64,000 nt of DNA from Borrelia anserina Es. GTDB lineage: Bacteria; Spirochaetota; Spirochaetia; Borreliales; Borreliaceae. This document shows, piece after piece, positions 9,498 through 21,667 of the stretch. How positions within the stretch are numbered: the first letter of the stretch is position 1; every line of letters begins with the position of its first letter. The stretch spans positions 1 through 64,000 of the forward strand of contig NZ_CP013704.1 of NCBI RefSeq assembly GCF_001936255.1, given 5' to 3'. The notes under the pieces are model-generated. The model was not told where the DNA came from and did not search any database. It was given only the letters and a program-made list of their open reading frames with translations. Made by a program: the position numbers and the translations under genes.

Positions 9498-10346
9498 ATG
9501 AAAAAGATATCATACTTCACAAAATATAAAATTGAATGTCCTTTATGTAAGCATAACTTTAGAAAAGAAGAACTATTAACAGGCAGTAGTAGATTAATAT
9601 CTGGAGAGTTAAAAGTTGATTTAAAAAGAGAATATATAAAAAATGAAAAATATGGTAATATTTATCCCAGAATATACTCAATAACAGTATGTCCTAATTG
9701 TTATCTGGCTACCTTCCCAAACGAGTTTAATGCGATATTACTTGTTAATAATAACATCAAGCAAACCCTAATAAACCGTATTGATGAACGCAAAGAAATA
9801 AAATCAATTTTTGAAGACGACCTAAACTTTAATGAACCAAGAAGACTCCAAGAAGGAGCTGCAAGCTATATCCTCGCTATCATGTGTTATGAATACCTGG
9901 ATAAAAATCATAATCCAACTCTCAATCAAGCAAAATGTGCAATAAGATCAGCCTGGACATTTGAAGATCTAGACAAGGAATACCCAAACCAAAATTATAA
10001 CTATTTGCAAAAAATATTTTATTATAAAGCAGCATATCTTTACAAATTAACAATTGAAAAAGAACAAAATAATTCAGAACCAATTAATGCTGAAACAGTA
10101 TTTGGTCCTGATACAGATAAAAATTATGGCTATGACAGTGTTTTATACCTATCAGGTTTACTAGAATATTTTTATGGAAATAAAGAAGATAGACAATACA
10201 GATATAATCAATTAGTCGAAATAAAAAATTTACTTTCTAAAATAGCCGGAATGGGAAAATCATCAAAAGAAAAACCCTCAATACTCATAGATAAAATAAA
10301 AGAAGTTTATTTTAAAATCTCAAAAGAAATAAAAACTTTCAAATAA
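9498..10346 (+). CDS. DUF2225 zinc-ribbon/TPR-like protein
   Basis: A 282-residue cytoplasmic protein of unknown function. It begins with two cysteine pairs, CPLCKHNF near residue 15 and CPNCYLATFPNEF near residue 63, that look like a zinc ribbon. A helical region follows (RLQEGAASYILAIMCYEY and onward), resembling the TPR-like part of DUF2225 proteins from spirochetes and Firmicutes. It lies 3 bases after acpS and directly abuts truA. Corresponds to BB0011. No function is assigned. Confidence 0.78.
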   Translation: MKKISYFTKYKIECPLCKHNFRKEELLTGSSRLISGELKVDLKREYIKNEKYGNIYPRIYSITVCPNCYLATFPNEFNAILLVNNNIKQTLINRIDERKEIKSIFEDDLNFNEPRRLQEGAASYILAIMCYEYLDKNHNPTLNQAKCAIRSAWTFEDLDKEYPNQNYNYLQKIFYYKAAYLYKLTIEKEQNNSEPINAETVFGPDTDKNYGYDSVLYLSGLLEYFYGNKEDRQYRYNQLVEIKNLLSKIAGMGKSSKEKPSILIDKIKEVYFKISKEIKTFK

Positions 10347-11084
10347 ATGAAAAAAATACTTGCAGAAATAGCATATGATGGTTCGCTATATTACGGATTT
10401 CAAATCCAACCCAACAAGCCAACAATTCAAGGAGAAATTGAAAAGGTATTAGAGAAAATAACCAAAACAAAGACTAAAATTCATTCAGCAGGTAGAACAG
10501 ATACGGGAGTTCACGCAAGAAGACAAATAATATCATTCTATATAAGAATAAATATTAAGCTTAAAAATTTAAAAAAAGCCATTAATTCTCTCTTAAAGGA
10601 TGATATTAGAATAATAAAGTTAAAGTATGTAGCAAATGAATTTCAACCTAGATTTAATGCCACAAGAAGAAAATATAGCTATTACATACTCAACAATGAA
10701 AATTATTATCCTTGGGAAGGATATCAAGCTTACTATGTGAAGAAAAAATTAAATGTTAACAGATTAAATGAAATGGCTGAAATGCTAATTGGAATACATG
10801 ATTTCACTACCTTTTCATGTATAAGAGACCAAACAAATTCAAAATTAAAAGAAATTTACATTGCCAGATTTAAGAAAAAAAATAAGTTTATAATCTTTGA
10901 AATAATAGGTTCTTCATTTTTATGGAAAATGGTAAGATCAATAGTAGGAACAATAATTGATATAGAGATAAAAAATGAACCTGTTGATACTTTTAAGAAA
11001 ATCTTAAACTCGAAAAATAGAAAATTTACAAGAACAACAGCACCTGCAAAAGCTTTATTTCTAGATAAGGTTTTTTATGAATAA
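10347..11084 (+). CDS. truA: tRNA pseudouridine(38-40) synthase
   Basis: Converts uridines 38-40 of the tRNA anticodon arm to pseudouridine. The catalytic aspartate lies in the family signature GRTDTGVHA near residue 50. The N-terminus (EIAYDGSLYYGFQIQP) and the C-terminal FLWKMVRSIVGTI stretch are typical. The length of 245 is normal. The ATG follows the previous stop immediately (TAAATG), and the 3' end overlaps the next gene by 8 bases, so the operon is translationally coupled. Corresponds to BB0012. Confidence 0.95.
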   Translation: MKKILAEIAYDGSLYYGFQIQPNKPTIQGEIEKVLEKITKTKTKIHSAGRTDTGVHARRQIISFYIRINIKLKNLKKAINSLLKDDIRIIKLKYVANEFQPRFNATRRKYSYYILNNENYYPWEGYQAYYVKKKLNVNRLNEMAEMLIGIHDFTTFSCIRDQTNSKLKEIYIARFKKKNKFIIFEIIGSSFLWKMVRSIVGTIIDIEIKNEPVDTFKKILNSKNRKFTRTTAPAKALFLDKVFYE

Positions 11085-11661
11085 AAGCAAACTGCTAAAA
11101 AAACTGATACTTCTCACAATACTTAAAAATAATATATCGGGGAAGATTTATAACAAACAAGAAGAAAAGCTTGAAAAGGTCAAAAATAAAATAATAATAA
11201 AAACCAGAAATACAAAAATTTTAAAACACATAAAACAAAAAAACATAAAAAAAAATAATAGACCAATAAAATCCACAGAACATAAAACAAAAAAAACTGA
11301 CAAAAAAGATCTACTAATAGTATATATAGACGAAAAATATTTAAACCAAAACACAAAAATAATAGTAAAAAAATGGTGTGAAAGCATTAACATTTTAAAC
11401 TATAAGATAATAGATAATCCCAACACTTTAACATTAGAGATTAACAACAAACAACCCAAAGCAATCCTTGCTTGTGAAGAGGTAGAACTATTCTTAAAAC
11501 AAAATTTAAGAATTCAAATCGTGCGGGGATTCGAACTAAACTTCAAAGGAATTCCAATAGTATTTACATATCTTCCCAAAAGTCAAATAACAAATCCAGA
11601 ACTCAAGAAAGAAATCTGGCAAGACTTAAAAATCATAAAAGGTATAATAAAATATGGATAA
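11077..11661 (+). CDS. Degenerate uracil-DNA-glycosylase-like (family 4) domain protein
   Basis: A 194-residue protein in the place of BB0013. Residues 1-78 are a lysine- and asparagine-rich low-complexity stretch. Residues 79-194 resemble the C-terminal half of family 4 uracil-DNA glycosylases: PKAILACEEV (family PKVIVALG), then IVRG, then GIPIVFTYLPKSQ, ITNPELKKEIWQDLKIIKG (family TYHPSxxLRNPELKxxVWEDL). The catalytic histidine position holds a leucine (L166), and the iron-sulfur cysteines of the family's N-terminus are absent. It is therefore probably not a glycosylase. It overlaps truA by 8 bases and priA by 8 bases. Confidence 0.6.
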   Translation: MNKSKLLKKLILLTILKNNISGKIYNKQEEKLEKVKNKIIIKTRNTKILKHIKQKNIKKNNRPIKSTEHKTKKTDKKDLLIVYIDEKYLNQNTKIIVKKWCESINILNYKIIDNPNTLTLEINNKQPKAILACEEVELFLKQNLRIQIVRGFELNFKGIPIVFTYLPKSQITNPELKKEIWQDLKIIKGIIKYG

Positions 11662-13630
11662 TATCTTAATGCACAATTTTTACTATGAAATTGCGTTTAA
11701 TATTCCTATAAATAGACTTTTTTTTTATAAATACAACTTAAAATTAGAAACAGGCACAAGAGTAATAACAAACTTTAATGGAAAAAACACAATTGGAATA
11801 ATAATAAAAAGATACGCCAAGGAAGAATTTAATTCAAATTTTAAGTTTGAAATAAAAAATATATTAAAAATTATTGACGAGAGTGCAATAATAATAGAAC
11901 ATAATATTAATCTTGCACGCTGGATTAGTCAAAAAACATTTTCGAGCTTTGGAGAAGCTCTATTTTGTGGACTACCTAAAATCTCAAATTCAAATAAAGT
12001 AATAAAAAGTGATGACAATGAAAATTTAAGCCATAAACTATCTATCCAATTAAATGAAGAACAAAACAATATTTATAAAGAAATTATTACATCAAATACA
12101 AAAAAGACATTCTACCTATTCGGGGTTCCTGGTTCTGGAAAAACAGAAATATTTATCAAACTATGTGAACACTACTTGGAACAAAAAAAACAAATAATTT
12201 TCTTAATTCCTGAAATTTCCTTGGGCTACCAAATAATTAAAAGAATTAAATCGCACTCAAGCACAAACAAAGTTTATGAATATAATTCAAAAGTATCAAA
12301 CTCAAAGAAAGCCTTAATATGGAATAAAGTCAAGAATGGAGAGAGTTTAATCATAATTGGTATTAAGAGTGCACTCATGTTGCCATTTCAAAATTTAGGG
12401 TTAATAATAATGGATGAAGAACATGAACACACATATAAATCTGAAAACACCCCAAGATTTCACTCAAGACATATAGGATTTTTTCTACAAAAAAGCTTCA
12501 ATGCTAAATTTGTCATGGGAAGTGCAACTCCATCACTCGAAGCATATCTTGCTATGGAAAATAATCATATCAAAAAAATGGTTTTAAAAAACAAATTCTT
12601 TGAAAGAACATTTAAAGAACTTAAAATAATTGACATGAAAAAAGAATGCCAAACAATATCTTCAGAATTGCTTTACAGCATACAAAAAAGCTTAATTGAT
12701 AAAAGACAATCATTAATATTTATTAATAAAAGAGGATATTCAAAAACACTTGAATGTAATACTTGCGGGCATATAATCTGCTGTCCAAATTGCTCCTTTA
12801 ATTTAACTTACCATAAGATCGAAAATCAACTCATTTGTCATTATTGTAATCACAAAAAAAACACAACAAGCAACTGTCCTGATTGCAATTCACAAGACAT
12901 CGTATACAAAACATATGGAATTCAATTTATTGAAAGAGAACTAAAAAAATTCTTGCCAAATGCAAGAATAGCAAGAATAGACTCCGATCTTAATAAAAAA
13001 GAAATTATCCAATCAATTAATGAATTTGAAAATGGGCAATTAGATATCTTAATTGGAACACAAATTATTGCAAAAGGTTTCAATTTCAAACAAATCAAAA
13101 CACTAGGTATAATTAACGCAGATATTGGAATGGGACTTCCTGATTTTAGAAGTAGTGAAAAAATTTTTGCAATAATTTCACAAGTATTAGGAAGAGCTGC
13201 AAGATTTCAAAGCGATAATACAATTATCATCCAAACAAAAAATCCTGATTATTATGCTATAAAATATGCATACGAAGGAAAATATGAAGAATTTTACAAA
13301 GAAGAAATAAAAATTCGAAAAGAATTAAATTACCCTCCCTTCAAAAAAATAATTAGAATAGTAGTGAGAAGTTACAAACAAGAAGTTGCTAGAGATAAAT
13401 GCTTAGAATTTTTCGAAATATCCAAAAAATTATTAAATGACGAAATCGAATATCTTGGTCCATCAGAGGCTCCTATGTCAAGGATATCTAAATATTATAG
13501 ACATAACATAATATATCTATCAAAATCCTTCAATTTACTTGAAAAATTAATACACAATACAAAAGAAAAAGTAAAAGCAACAAGAGATACCTACATCGAA
13601 ATAGACTACTACCCACTTTCACTACTTTAA
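11654..13630 (+). CDS. priA: Primosomal protein N' (replication restart helicase PriA)
   Basis: A 658-residue 3'-to-5' helicase that reloads the replisome at stalled forks. It has Walker [10 protein letters not shown], Walker B MDEEHEH, GSATPS motif III and a zinc-binding block of paired cysteines (CNTCGH, CCPNC, CHYC, CPDC) between the helicase lobes. Helicase motifs V and VI follow ([19 protein letters not shown]). It is the last gene of the plus-strand operon from cdaA and converges with udk, overlapping it by 4 bases. Corresponds to BB0014. Confidence 0.96.
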   Translation: MDNILMHNFYYEIAFNIPINRLFFYKYNLKLETGTRVITNFNGKNTIGIIIKRYAKEEFNSNFKFEIKNILKIIDESAIIIEHNINLARWISQKTFSSFGEALFCGLPKISNSNKVIKSDDNENLSHKLSIQLNEEQNNIYKEIITSNTKKTFYLFGVPGSGKTEIFIKLCEHYLEQKKQIIFLIPEISLGYQIIKRIKSHSSTNKVYEYNSKVSNSKKALIWNKVKNGESLIIIGIKSALMLPFQNLGLIIMDEEHEHTYKSENTPRFHSRHIGFFLQKSFNAKFVMGSATPSLEAYLAMENNHIKKMVLKNKFFERTFKELKIIDMKKECQTISSELLYSIQKSLIDKRQSLIFINKRGYSKTLECNTCGHIICCPNCSFNLTYHKIENQLICHYCNHKKNTTSNCPDCNSQDIVYKTYGIQFIERELKKFLPNARIARIDSDLNKKEIIQSINEFENGQLDILIGTQIIAKGFNFKQIKTLGIINADIGMGLPDFRSSEKIFAIISQVLGRAARFQSDNTIIIQTKNPDYYAIKYAYEGKYEEFYKEEIKIRKELNYPPFKKIIRIVVRSYKQEVARDKCLEFFEISKKLLNDEIEYLGPSEAPMSRISKYYRHNIIYLSKSFNLLEKLIHNTKEKVKATRDTYIEIDYYPLSLL

Positions 13631-14247
13631 AAAAAATCTACACTTTCTTTACCAAGACTTCTTAAGAAAGAAGAGAGAACATAAAGAGCCTTATCATTAT
13701 GCCCTCCTTCAGGAATAATAAGGTCAGCATATTCCTTAGTAGGCTCAATGAACCTATAATATCCTGCCCTAGTAGTATTCAGATATTGATCAATAACAGA
13801 CTCCAATGTACGCCCCCTTTTAGATATATCCCGTTCTAGTCTCCTAATAAATCTGATATCACTAGGAGTATCAATATATATCTTTAAATCTATCAAATTG
13901 CGCACTCGCTCTTCAACAAAAATCATAATACCTTCAACAATAACAACAGGGGTTGGAACTACCTCAACAGTTTCAACTTTTCTTCTATGATTAATAAAAT
14001 CATAAAGAGGCATATGAATTAACTTATTTTCTTTTAATTCCTTTAACTGATTGTAGAACAAATTATTATCAAAAGCATCTGGATGATCAAAATTAACATC
14101 TAGAAATTCATATTCACAATCACTAACACTTTTATAATAATTATCTTGCGATATAAGAACAAATTCAGGAATAACCTCACTAATTTTATTAACAACTGTA
14201 GTTTTCCCACTTCCAGACCCACCAGCTATTCCTATAATCTTAGCCAT
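13627..14247 (-). CDS. udk: Uridine kinase
   Basis: Phosphorylates uridine and cytidine for pyrimidine salvage, which matters in an organism with no known de novo pathway. The P-loop is GGSGSGKTT at residues 8-16, and family motifs include [16 protein letters not shown] and [16 protein letters not shown] chose the ATG at 14247 (206 residues) because AAGAAGAGA lies just upstream; the frame could extend to 14268. It overlaps the preceding rhodanese-like gene by 8 bases. Corresponds to BB0015. Confidence 0.94.
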   Translation of the reverse strand: MAKIIGIAGGSGSGKTTVVNKISEVIPEFVLISQDNYYKSVSDCEYEFLDVNFDHPDAFDNNLFYNQLKELKENKLIHMPLYDFINHRRKVETVEVVPTPVVIVEGIMIFVEERVRNLIDLKIYIDTPSDIRFIRRLERDISKRGRTLESVIDQYLNTTRAGYYRFIEPTKEYADLIIPEGGHNDKALYVLSSFLRSLGKESVDFF

Positions 14248-14629
14248 TAATCTCTTCTTTAGCTTCAAGCAATTTAGGCATATCCTTTAATGTTCCTGCA
14301 ACAAATACATTTTTAAATCCTAATCCTTTTAAAATCTTCTCAGCTTCAAAAGATTTGCCAAAACTCTTACCATAAATTATTATCTGAGTCTCAAGGCTAC
14401 CTAACTTATCTTTTTTAGCAAATAAATTATTAAAAGGAATATTAATTGCCTTCGCATAGTGAGACTTATTATATTCCTTAGGAGATCTAATATCTAATAT
14501 TTTTGCACCATTTTTAATCTTTCCTAGCAAAGCTACGCTAGTCCTTTTCACCTTTAAAATAATAAAGAACCAAATATAAAAAAATAGGAAAACTATTAAC
14601 CCTATAAGCTTTATATAATTAACAATCAT
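14240..14629 (-). CDS. Membrane-anchored rhodanese-like protein without catalytic cysteine
   Basis: A 129-residue protein with an N-terminal membrane helix (about 5-26) and one rhodanese domain: [23 protein letters not shown], then the active-site region [18 protein letters not shown]. In active rhodaneses that strand reads YCRSGxRS; here the cysteine position is glycine 87. Sulfur transfer through a persulfide is therefore unlikely, and a binding or regulatory role is possible. It is the first of a two-gene unit with udk. BB0016 was annotated as GlpE-like. Confidence 0.8.
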   Translation of the reverse strand: MIVNYIKLIGLIVFLFFYIWFFIILKVKRTSVALLGKIKNGAKILDIRSPKEYNKSHYAKAINIPFNNLFAKKDKLGSLETQIIIYGKSFGKSFEAEKILKGLGFKNVFVAGTLKDMPKLLEAKEEING

Positions 14630-14757
14630 ATCTTTATGTAAGATAATAATATCAAAAAAAAAGAAATAATTGCAATAAAATTGAATTGTTTTTTAGTAAA
14701 ATTAATATAAAATTCAAGTGAACCAATGATTTTATGCCGAAGAGTAAATAACAAAAA

Positions 14758-15723
14758 ATGAAGAAAAAAAAGAACAAATGGACTAAAATAAAGCAAAAAG
14801 TCAAGTTTATTATATTAAAAATACTAAGGAAACAACTTAAAAATATCCTCAAAGATCCAAAATTAATACTGATCAGCACATTGCAAATAACAACAGGTTC
14901 ACTTCTGATGGCAATATCTACAAATATTTTATACATACCACATGGACTCTTAAGTGGAGGTATTGCGGGAATTGCACTTATGTTACATTACCTCTTAAGC
15001 TTTAATCTAGGAATTACAATATTCATGCTAAATATCCCTCTATTCATTATTGGAATTAAATTCCTAAATATAACATTTGTAATTCAAAGTTGGATTGCAA
15101 TGGCTTTATATTCCCTAATAGTCAACTATTCACAATTTTTGCAATATAAAATGCAAATAAATGATATGATACTTGTATCAATTCTAGCAGGGCTCATATC
15201 AGGTCTTGGCCTTGGTCTAATATTTAGAGCAAAAGGGTCCTCAGGTGGTACGGACATCATATCTATGATAATTAAAGAAAAATACTCAATTAGTATTGGA
15301 ACTACAAACTTCCTTTTTAACTTTGCAGTATTACTAATTGCAACTGCCTTTTTCAACATTGAAATTGCTCTTTACACTTTAATTGCTTCATTTGTAACAG
15401 CTGTAATGACAGATAAGACAAGCACAGGATTTGGTAATCAAAAAGCAATTTTTATTATCTCAGATAAAGGAAAAGAAATATCTTATTTACTTACCAATAA
15501 ATTAAAAGTAGCAGCCACACTAATTGATGGAAAAGGTGCCTGGATTGGAAACGATAAAACTATAGTCTTCATAGTAGTACCTACAATGCGTATGTCCAGA
15601 ATTAAATATATTTCTCAGAAAGTTGATCCTAACTGCTTTATCACAGTACTTAATACAAACGAAATAACTGGTGGAAAAAAAATTATTGAACCAGCTACAA
15701 ATAAACATGACATTGACTCCTAA
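14758..15723 (+). CDS. YitT family membrane protein (DUF161/DUF2179)
   Basis: A 321-residue inner-membrane protein with a lysine-rich N-terminus and about five or six hydrophobic helices from residue 40 to 220. A soluble C-terminal DUF2179-type domain follows (KAIFIISDKGKEISYLL and onward). The loop GLGLIFRAKGSSGGTDIIS is characteristic of the YitT family. Function is unknown; transport has been suggested for the family. The frame converges on rluD with a 4-base overlap. Corresponds to BB0017. Confidence 0.87.
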   Translation: MKKKKNKWTKIKQKVKFIILKILRKQLKNILKDPKLILISTLQITTGSLLMAISTNILYIPHGLLSGGIAGIALMLHYLLSFNLGITIFMLNIPLFIIGIKFLNITFVIQSWIAMALYSLIVNYSQFLQYKMQINDMILVSILAGLISGLGLGLIFRAKGSSGGTDIISMIIKEKYSISIGTTNFLFNFAVLLIATAFFNIEIALYTLIASFVTAVMTDKTSTGFGNQKAIFIISDKGKEISYLLTNKLKVAATLIDGKGAWIGNDKTIVFIVVPTMRMSRIKYISQKVDPNCFITVLNTNEITGGKKIIEPATNKHDIDS

Positions 15724-16700
15724 AACCTATCTAAAAAAACAATAAAATCATCAATAAGCATACTTATTGATGATTCATCATAAAATAGCGATAAAAAATC
15801 AATGAATCTTTGTGGAAATGCTGAAACAAATTTCCTAAAATAACCATCTTCAGTATTAATTTCAAGCTTGAAAGCATGAAGCATCAAAGACATTTCCCTA
15901 AACTCTCTGTCCAATTTAGCATAAATACTATCCCCTAATATTGGATGATTTAAATGCTTCATATGAACCCTCAATTGATGCGTACGTCCTGTCTTAGGCT
16001 TTAGAGCCACTAAGGAATAATTCCCTACATTAGCTAATACTTTATACTCAGTTAATGCCTTCTTGCCCTTACTCTTATGTACAGCGAATTTTTTTCTATC
16101 ATATTTATCTCTATCTATAAAAGTCTCAATAATACCAGACTCATCTTTAAAATTACCCTTAACAACCGCAATATAAACTTTGTTTACAAATCTTTCTTTA
16201 AACTGTTTAGACAAAAAATTTAAAGTTGTCAAATTTTTAGCACAAATCATTATACCAGATGTTTCTTTATCTAATCGATGTACAATTCCGGGCCTAATTT
16301 CATCCTCCTGAAAACTATTTTTCAAGCCTGAGACATGATATAAAAGAAAATTTACAACAGTATTTTCTAAGTTAGATATACCAGGATGACTTAAAATACC
16401 TTGAGGTTTATCCAGAACAAGAACATTTATATCCTCATAAAGAATAATAATGGGCAAATTCAAGGGTTTTATATATCCCTTTAAATCAATTTCTTCATTA
16501 AACTCTATTAATATTTTATCATTCACAAAAACAGGCTTTGACAACTTTATTGCAACAAAAACACCATTATTACCTTTAAAAGCTTTTACTTGTCTTTTCT
16601 TAATTTGACTTCTATTAAAGATACACAAATTTTCAGATAAATAAATATCTAATCTTCTAGAATCTTCATGTACAATAAACTCTCTTGTAAGCTTTTTCAT
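15720..16700 (-). CDS. rluD: RluD-type 23S rRNA pseudouridine synthase
   Basis: A 326-residue RluA-family pseudouridine synthase. It has an N-terminal S4-like RNA-binding region (residues 1-75), and the catalytic aspartate is in GIVHRLDKETSG near residue 140. The RTHQLRVHMKHLNHPILGD motif lies near 240. It is probably responsible for pseudouridines in the helix 69 loop of 23S rRNA, but RluC- or RluA-like specificity cannot be excluded. It directly follows a small membrane gene on the same strand. Corresponds to BB0018. Confidence 0.88.
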   Translation of the reverse strand: MKKLTREFIVHEDSRRLDIYLSENLCIFNRSQIKKRQVKAFKGNNGVFVAIKLSKPVFVNDKILIEFNEEIDLKGYIKPLNLPIIILYEDINVLVLDKPQGILSHPGISNLENTVVNFLLYHVSGLKNSFQEDEIRPGIVHRLDKETSGIMICAKNLTTLNFLSKQFKERFVNKVYIAVVKGNFKDESGIIETFIDRDKYDRKKFAVHKSKGKKALTEYKVLANVGNYSLVALKPKTGRTHQLRVHMKHLNHPILGDSIYAKLDREFREMSLMLHAFKLEINTEDGYFRKFVSAFPQRFIDFLSLFYDESSISMLIDDFIVFLDRF

Positions 16701-17204
16701 CTAATCAATAAAACAATCAATTAAAGCAATTATTAAAGATAATGTTAATCCAGCTGAAGTCGATATCACAAATTTTTCAAAGGTCTTATCTTTTGAAAGA
16801 GCAAAACCATTTGAAAAAGGATATGGAAAATCTTTTCCATCCATATCACTAAAATAATAAAACAAATCAAAACAAAACAAACCTACAAATAAAACTATAG
16901 GAAAAGTGCCTACACTTATTGCTGAAAATCTAAATAATTTTTTACCCCAATTAGAATTAATACTCTTTTCTACATTTAAATCCTCATTTTCCTGAATATT
17001 CCTATAAAGAAAATCATCATTATCTCCAAATTTCAAAAAGATTTCATTACCAAAACCAATATTATTTTCGCTGGAAGAAATTGTATCTCTCAGCGAAAAT
17101 TTTTGACTTAAATTCAAATATTCAAAACCAAATTTAGAATAATCTAAAGATTTTGAATAAAGAATAAAAACATTAAATAACAAGAGAAAAAACCTAATAA
17201 TCAT
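16701..17204 (-). CDS. Hypothetical exported/membrane protein (BB0019-like)
   Basis: A 167-residue protein I cannot assign to a family. It begins with a hydrophobic signal or anchor (MIIRFFLLLFNVFILYSKS). A polar asparagine- and aspartate-rich region follows, then two further hydrophobic helices at about 95-120 and 145-165. It lies between pfp (8 bases upstream) and rluD (adjacent) on the same strand and is probably cotranscribed with them. Its position is conserved with BB0019, which supports it being real. Confidence 0.75.
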   Translation of the reverse strand: MIIRFFLLLFNVFILYSKSLDYSKFGFEYLNLSQKFSLRDTISSSENNIGFGNEIFLKFGDNDDFLYRNIQENEDLNVEKSINSNWGKKLFRFSAISVGTFPIVLFVGLFCFDLFYYFSDMDGKDFPYPFSNGFALSKDKTFEKFVISTSAGLTLSLIIALIDCFID

Positions 17205-17211
17205 TAATAAT

Positions 17212-18933
<1,722 letters not shown>

Positions 18934-18947
18934 TTAACCATTAATAT

Positions 18948-19985
18948 CTATATATGGTTTAAAAATAAAGTAGCATCACCATAAGAGAAAAATTTATAAT
19001 TCATTTTTACAGCTTCTCTGTAAGCATTAAATACAAAATCTTTACCACCAAATGAAGAAACCAACATTAAAAGAGTTGATTCTGGTGTATGAAAATTTGT
19101 AAAAAGCATATCAACAAACTTAAATTTATAACCCTTGCCTGGATAAATAAAAAGATCGGTTTTTTGCTCACCTCGCACAAACCCTTTATGCTTATCATAA
19201 GCAGATTCCAATGCTCTAAGAGTAGTAGTTCCAATAGCCAAAATTTTCTTACCTAAAGCCTTTGCCTCCTCAAGTCTAAGAGCTACAGAATTCTTTATTG
19301 AAAAACTTTCAAAATGCATTTTATGTTCTTCTATCGTCTTAGTTCTCACAGGAAGAAAAGTACCAAGTCCAACATGAAGTGTAATAAAATCGTACTCAAT
19401 ATTATTTTCATCCAATTTATAAAATAGTTCTTCACTAAAATGTAAACCAGCTGTAGCTGACGCTGATGAACCAATATACTTTGAATAAATCGTTCGATAA
19501 CGATTTTCATCTTCTCTATCATAATTTCTCTTAATATAAGGTGGCAAAGGAATAAGTCCATACTGTTCAAAGTAAGACTCATCCACACACTTATTAAATT
19601 TAAGCACAAATTCATTACCTAATTTTGAAATTATTTGGGCCAATAAACCTTGAGGGAATGTATAAACCCTACCAATACTTTGCTTTTTAGCCTTAGAAAT
19701 CAAGGATGTAAATGTATCCCCTGCCAGTTTATCTAAAATCAAAAACTCAACACTACCTCCATATTCCGTCTTGGCATATATTCTAGATTTTCTCACCCTT
19801 GAATCATTAAATATTAAAAAAGTATTGCTATCAATATACTTCAAAATATCGTTTATCGAATCATTATGATAAATTCTCTGATTGCCAGAATCTAGGACCA
19901 TTAATCTTGATAAACCACGTTTTTTACTTGGATATTGTGCTATTAAATTATATGGTAAATTAAAATAAAACTCCTTGGTATTCAT
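18948..19985 (-). CDS. queA: S-adenosylmethionine:tRNA ribosyltransferase-isomerase
   Basis: Transfers and isomerises the ribosyl group of S-adenosylmethionine onto preQ1 in tRNA, making epoxyqueuosine. Family features are the N-terminal [13 protein letters not shown], the [10 protein letters not shown] motif, HVGLGTF, and [18 protein letters not shown] near the end. The ATG at 19985 gives 345 residues; a GTG at 19994 is also possible. It overlaps ruvB by 26 bases. With the transporter-like genes at 45.7-47.2 kb it suggests salvage of queuine precursors. Corresponds to BB0021. Confidence 0.94.
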   Translation of the reverse strand: MNTKEFYFNLPYNLIAQYPSKKRGLSRLMVLDSGNQRIYHNDSINDILKYIDSNTFLIFNDSRVRKSRIYAKTEYGGSVEFLILDKLAGDTFTSLISKAKKQSIGRVYTFPQGLLAQIISKLGNEFVLKFNKCVDESYFEQYGLIPLPPYIKRNYDREDENRYRTIYSKYIGSSASATAGLHFSEELFYKLDENNIEYDFITLHVGLGTFLPVRTKTIEEHKMHFESFSIKNSVALRLEEAKALGKKILAIGTTTLRALESAYDKHKGFVRGEQKTDLFIYPGKGYKFKFVDMLFTNFHTPESTLLMLVSSFGGKDFVFNAYREAVKMNYKFFSYGDATLFLNHI

Positions 19986-21018
19986 CCTGCCCACTATTCA
20001 AATCATTATGACTATTTTTATTCAAATTCAGATGTAAATATGCAAAATCAGTAGCCTTACGACCTTTGCTAGTTCTCTCAATTAGACCCTTCAAAATAAG
20101 ATAAGGTTCATAAAAATCCTCAAGAGAATCTGCAGTCTCACCAACAGAAATTGCTAAAGTTTCAACACCTACAGGTCCACCTTTAAATTTCAATATTAAA
20201 GTCCTTAAAATATTTCTATCTTGATCATCAAGCCCTTCATGATCAATCTTTAACATTTCAAATCCAGATCTTACAATATCCTCTGTAATTAAATCATAAC
20301 CACCAACTTGAGCAAAATCTCTCATACGCCTTAAAAGCCTATTTGCTACACGAGGAGTTCCCCTAGAACTTTTTGCAAGAAGATAGGCAGCTTTATCCTC
20401 TAACTTAATATTTAAAATAATAGAATTTCTTCGTATTATCTTCACAAGTTCCTCTTCCTTATAAAGATCAAATCTAGATACAATACCAAATCTCGCATAA
20501 AGTGGAGAAGCAACTTTCCCCGGTTTTGTAGTAGCACCAATCAAAGTGAATTTAGGAATTGGCATTCTTAAAGTCCTTGCAGCAGGACCTTGTCCAATTA
20601 TCCAATCTATCTTATAATCTTCCATCGCAATATAAAGCATCTCTTCCATGACAGGTTTAAGTCTATGTATCTCATCAATAAATAAAATACTTTTATCATC
20701 AAGTGTTGTTAAAATACCAACAATATCCTTTGGCTTATCAAGAGCTGGAGCTGAAGTAACCTTAATTGTAGTATTCATTTCAAAAGCAATAATACTAGCA
20801 AGGGTAGTTTTCCCAAGCCCTGGAGGACCACTTAAAAAAACATGATCAAGCGCTTCACCTCTATCTTTAGATGCCTTGATAAAAATATCTAAATTTTCCT
20901 TAATGTGAGCTTGTCCTGCAAAATCTCTAAGGGATTTTGGTCTAAGTTCACTTTCATTTCTATCATACAGAAAATTTTCATCAGAATTTAAAAACTTAGA
21001 TCCATCTCCAAAATCCAT
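19960..21018 (-). CDS. ruvB: Holliday junction branch migration helicase RuvB
   Basis: Hexameric AAA+ motor of the RuvAB branch-migration complex. It has Walker [10 protein letters not shown], Walker B FIDEIHRL, sensor GATTKPG and arginine-finger region YARFGI, with a C-terminal winged-helix domain. Length 352 is typical. AGAGAGGGAGC precedes the ATG. It lies 49 bases after ruvA on the same strand, upstream of queA. In B. burgdorferi, ruvAB are needed for vlsE antigenic variation. Confidence 0.96.
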   Translation of the reverse strand: MDFGDGSKFLNSDENFLYDRNESELRPKSLRDFAGQAHIKENLDIFIKASKDRGEALDHVFLSGPPGLGKTTLASIIAFEMNTTIKVTSAPALDKPKDIVGILTTLDDKSILFIDEIHRLKPVMEEMLYIAMEDYKIDWIIGQGPAARTLRMPIPKFTLIGATTKPGKVASPLYARFGIVSRFDLYKEEELVKIIRRNSIILNIKLEDKAAYLLAKSSRGTPRVANRLLRRMRDFAQVGGYDLITEDIVRSGFEMLKIDHEGLDDQDRNILRTLILKFKGGPVGVETLAISVGETADSLEDFYEPYLILKGLIERTSKGRKATDFAYLHLNLNKNSHNDLNSGQDEYQGVLF

Positions 21019-21067
21019 CCAAGCTCCCTCTCTTTAATAAAGAATCACTATCTCTGAAATCTAAAAT

Positions 21068-21658
21068 CTAGCTTGAAAGCCTTCTTAAAGTTTCTCTGAA
21101 CAAAAATTGTTCCTGATCAACTTCCTTCAACATTAGAAATTCATTGGTAAGTAAAATTTCCTTGATCGCAGATACAACCAATTTTCTGTCAAAGCCCATA
21201 TTAACAATTGACTGCTCAAGATCTTTAAATTTAAACATATCTGAACTCAAATCATCAGTCTTAACAAGTTTTCCCCTAAGCTTTAAAAATATTTTGCCAG
21301 CCTTTTTACTTCCAATACCTTTAACCTTAGAAATAAGTTCAACATCCTCCCTCTCAATTGCATCTCTAAATTTATCATATTTCATTCCAGATAATATCTT
21401 TAAAGCTGCTCTTGGACCAATTCCATCAACACTAATCAGCTCCTCAAAAATTTCTCTCTCTGATATATCTAAAAACCCAAAAAGTTTAATTTCATCTTCT
21501 CTAAGATGAAAATAAGTCAATATTTCAACATCTTCCAGAAGAGCCAATTCCGCCTTGCAAAAAGAACTAACTAAAATCTCAAATTCAAAGGGAAGTGCTG
21601 AAATGACAATACTAGAATCTCTCTTTTCTACAATTTTACCATAAATTTTATTGATCAT
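21068..21658 (-). CDS. ruvA: Holliday junction DNA-binding protein RuvA
   Basis: Tetrameric protein that binds four-way junctions and loads RuvB. The 196 residues show an N-terminal OB-fold (MINKIYGKIVEKRDSS), a helix-hairpin-helix pair in the middle (SVDGIGPRAALKILSG and KVKGIGSKKAGKI) and a C-terminal RuvB-contact domain. The ATG at 21658 is preferred to the TTG at 21667, although its ribosome-binding site is weak. A short remnant ORF and ruvC lie upstream. Confidence 0.94.
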   Translation of the reverse strand: MINKIYGKIVEKRDSSIVISALPFEFEILVSSFCKAELALLEDVEILTYFHLREDEIKLFGFLDISEREIFEELISVDGIGPRAALKILSGMKYDKFRDAIEREDVELISKVKGIGSKKAGKIFLKLRGKLVKTDDLSSDMFKFKDLEQSIVNMGFDRKLVVSAIKEILLTNEFLMLKEVDQEQFLFRETLRRLSS

Positions 21659-21667
21659 AAAACTCAA

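Noticed and set aside
14652..14936. Hydrophobic frame of 94 codons opposite the YitT start
   Set aside because: Complement of the lysine-rich YitT N-terminus and its promoter region; no start signal.
19346..19615. Open frame of 89 codons inside queA in another frame
   Set aside because: queA is intact with all its motifs across this region, so the frame is a shadow.
21144..21509. Open frame of 121 codons antisense to ruvA
   Set aside because: Overlaps a well-supported gene, with no motif or ribosome-binding site.
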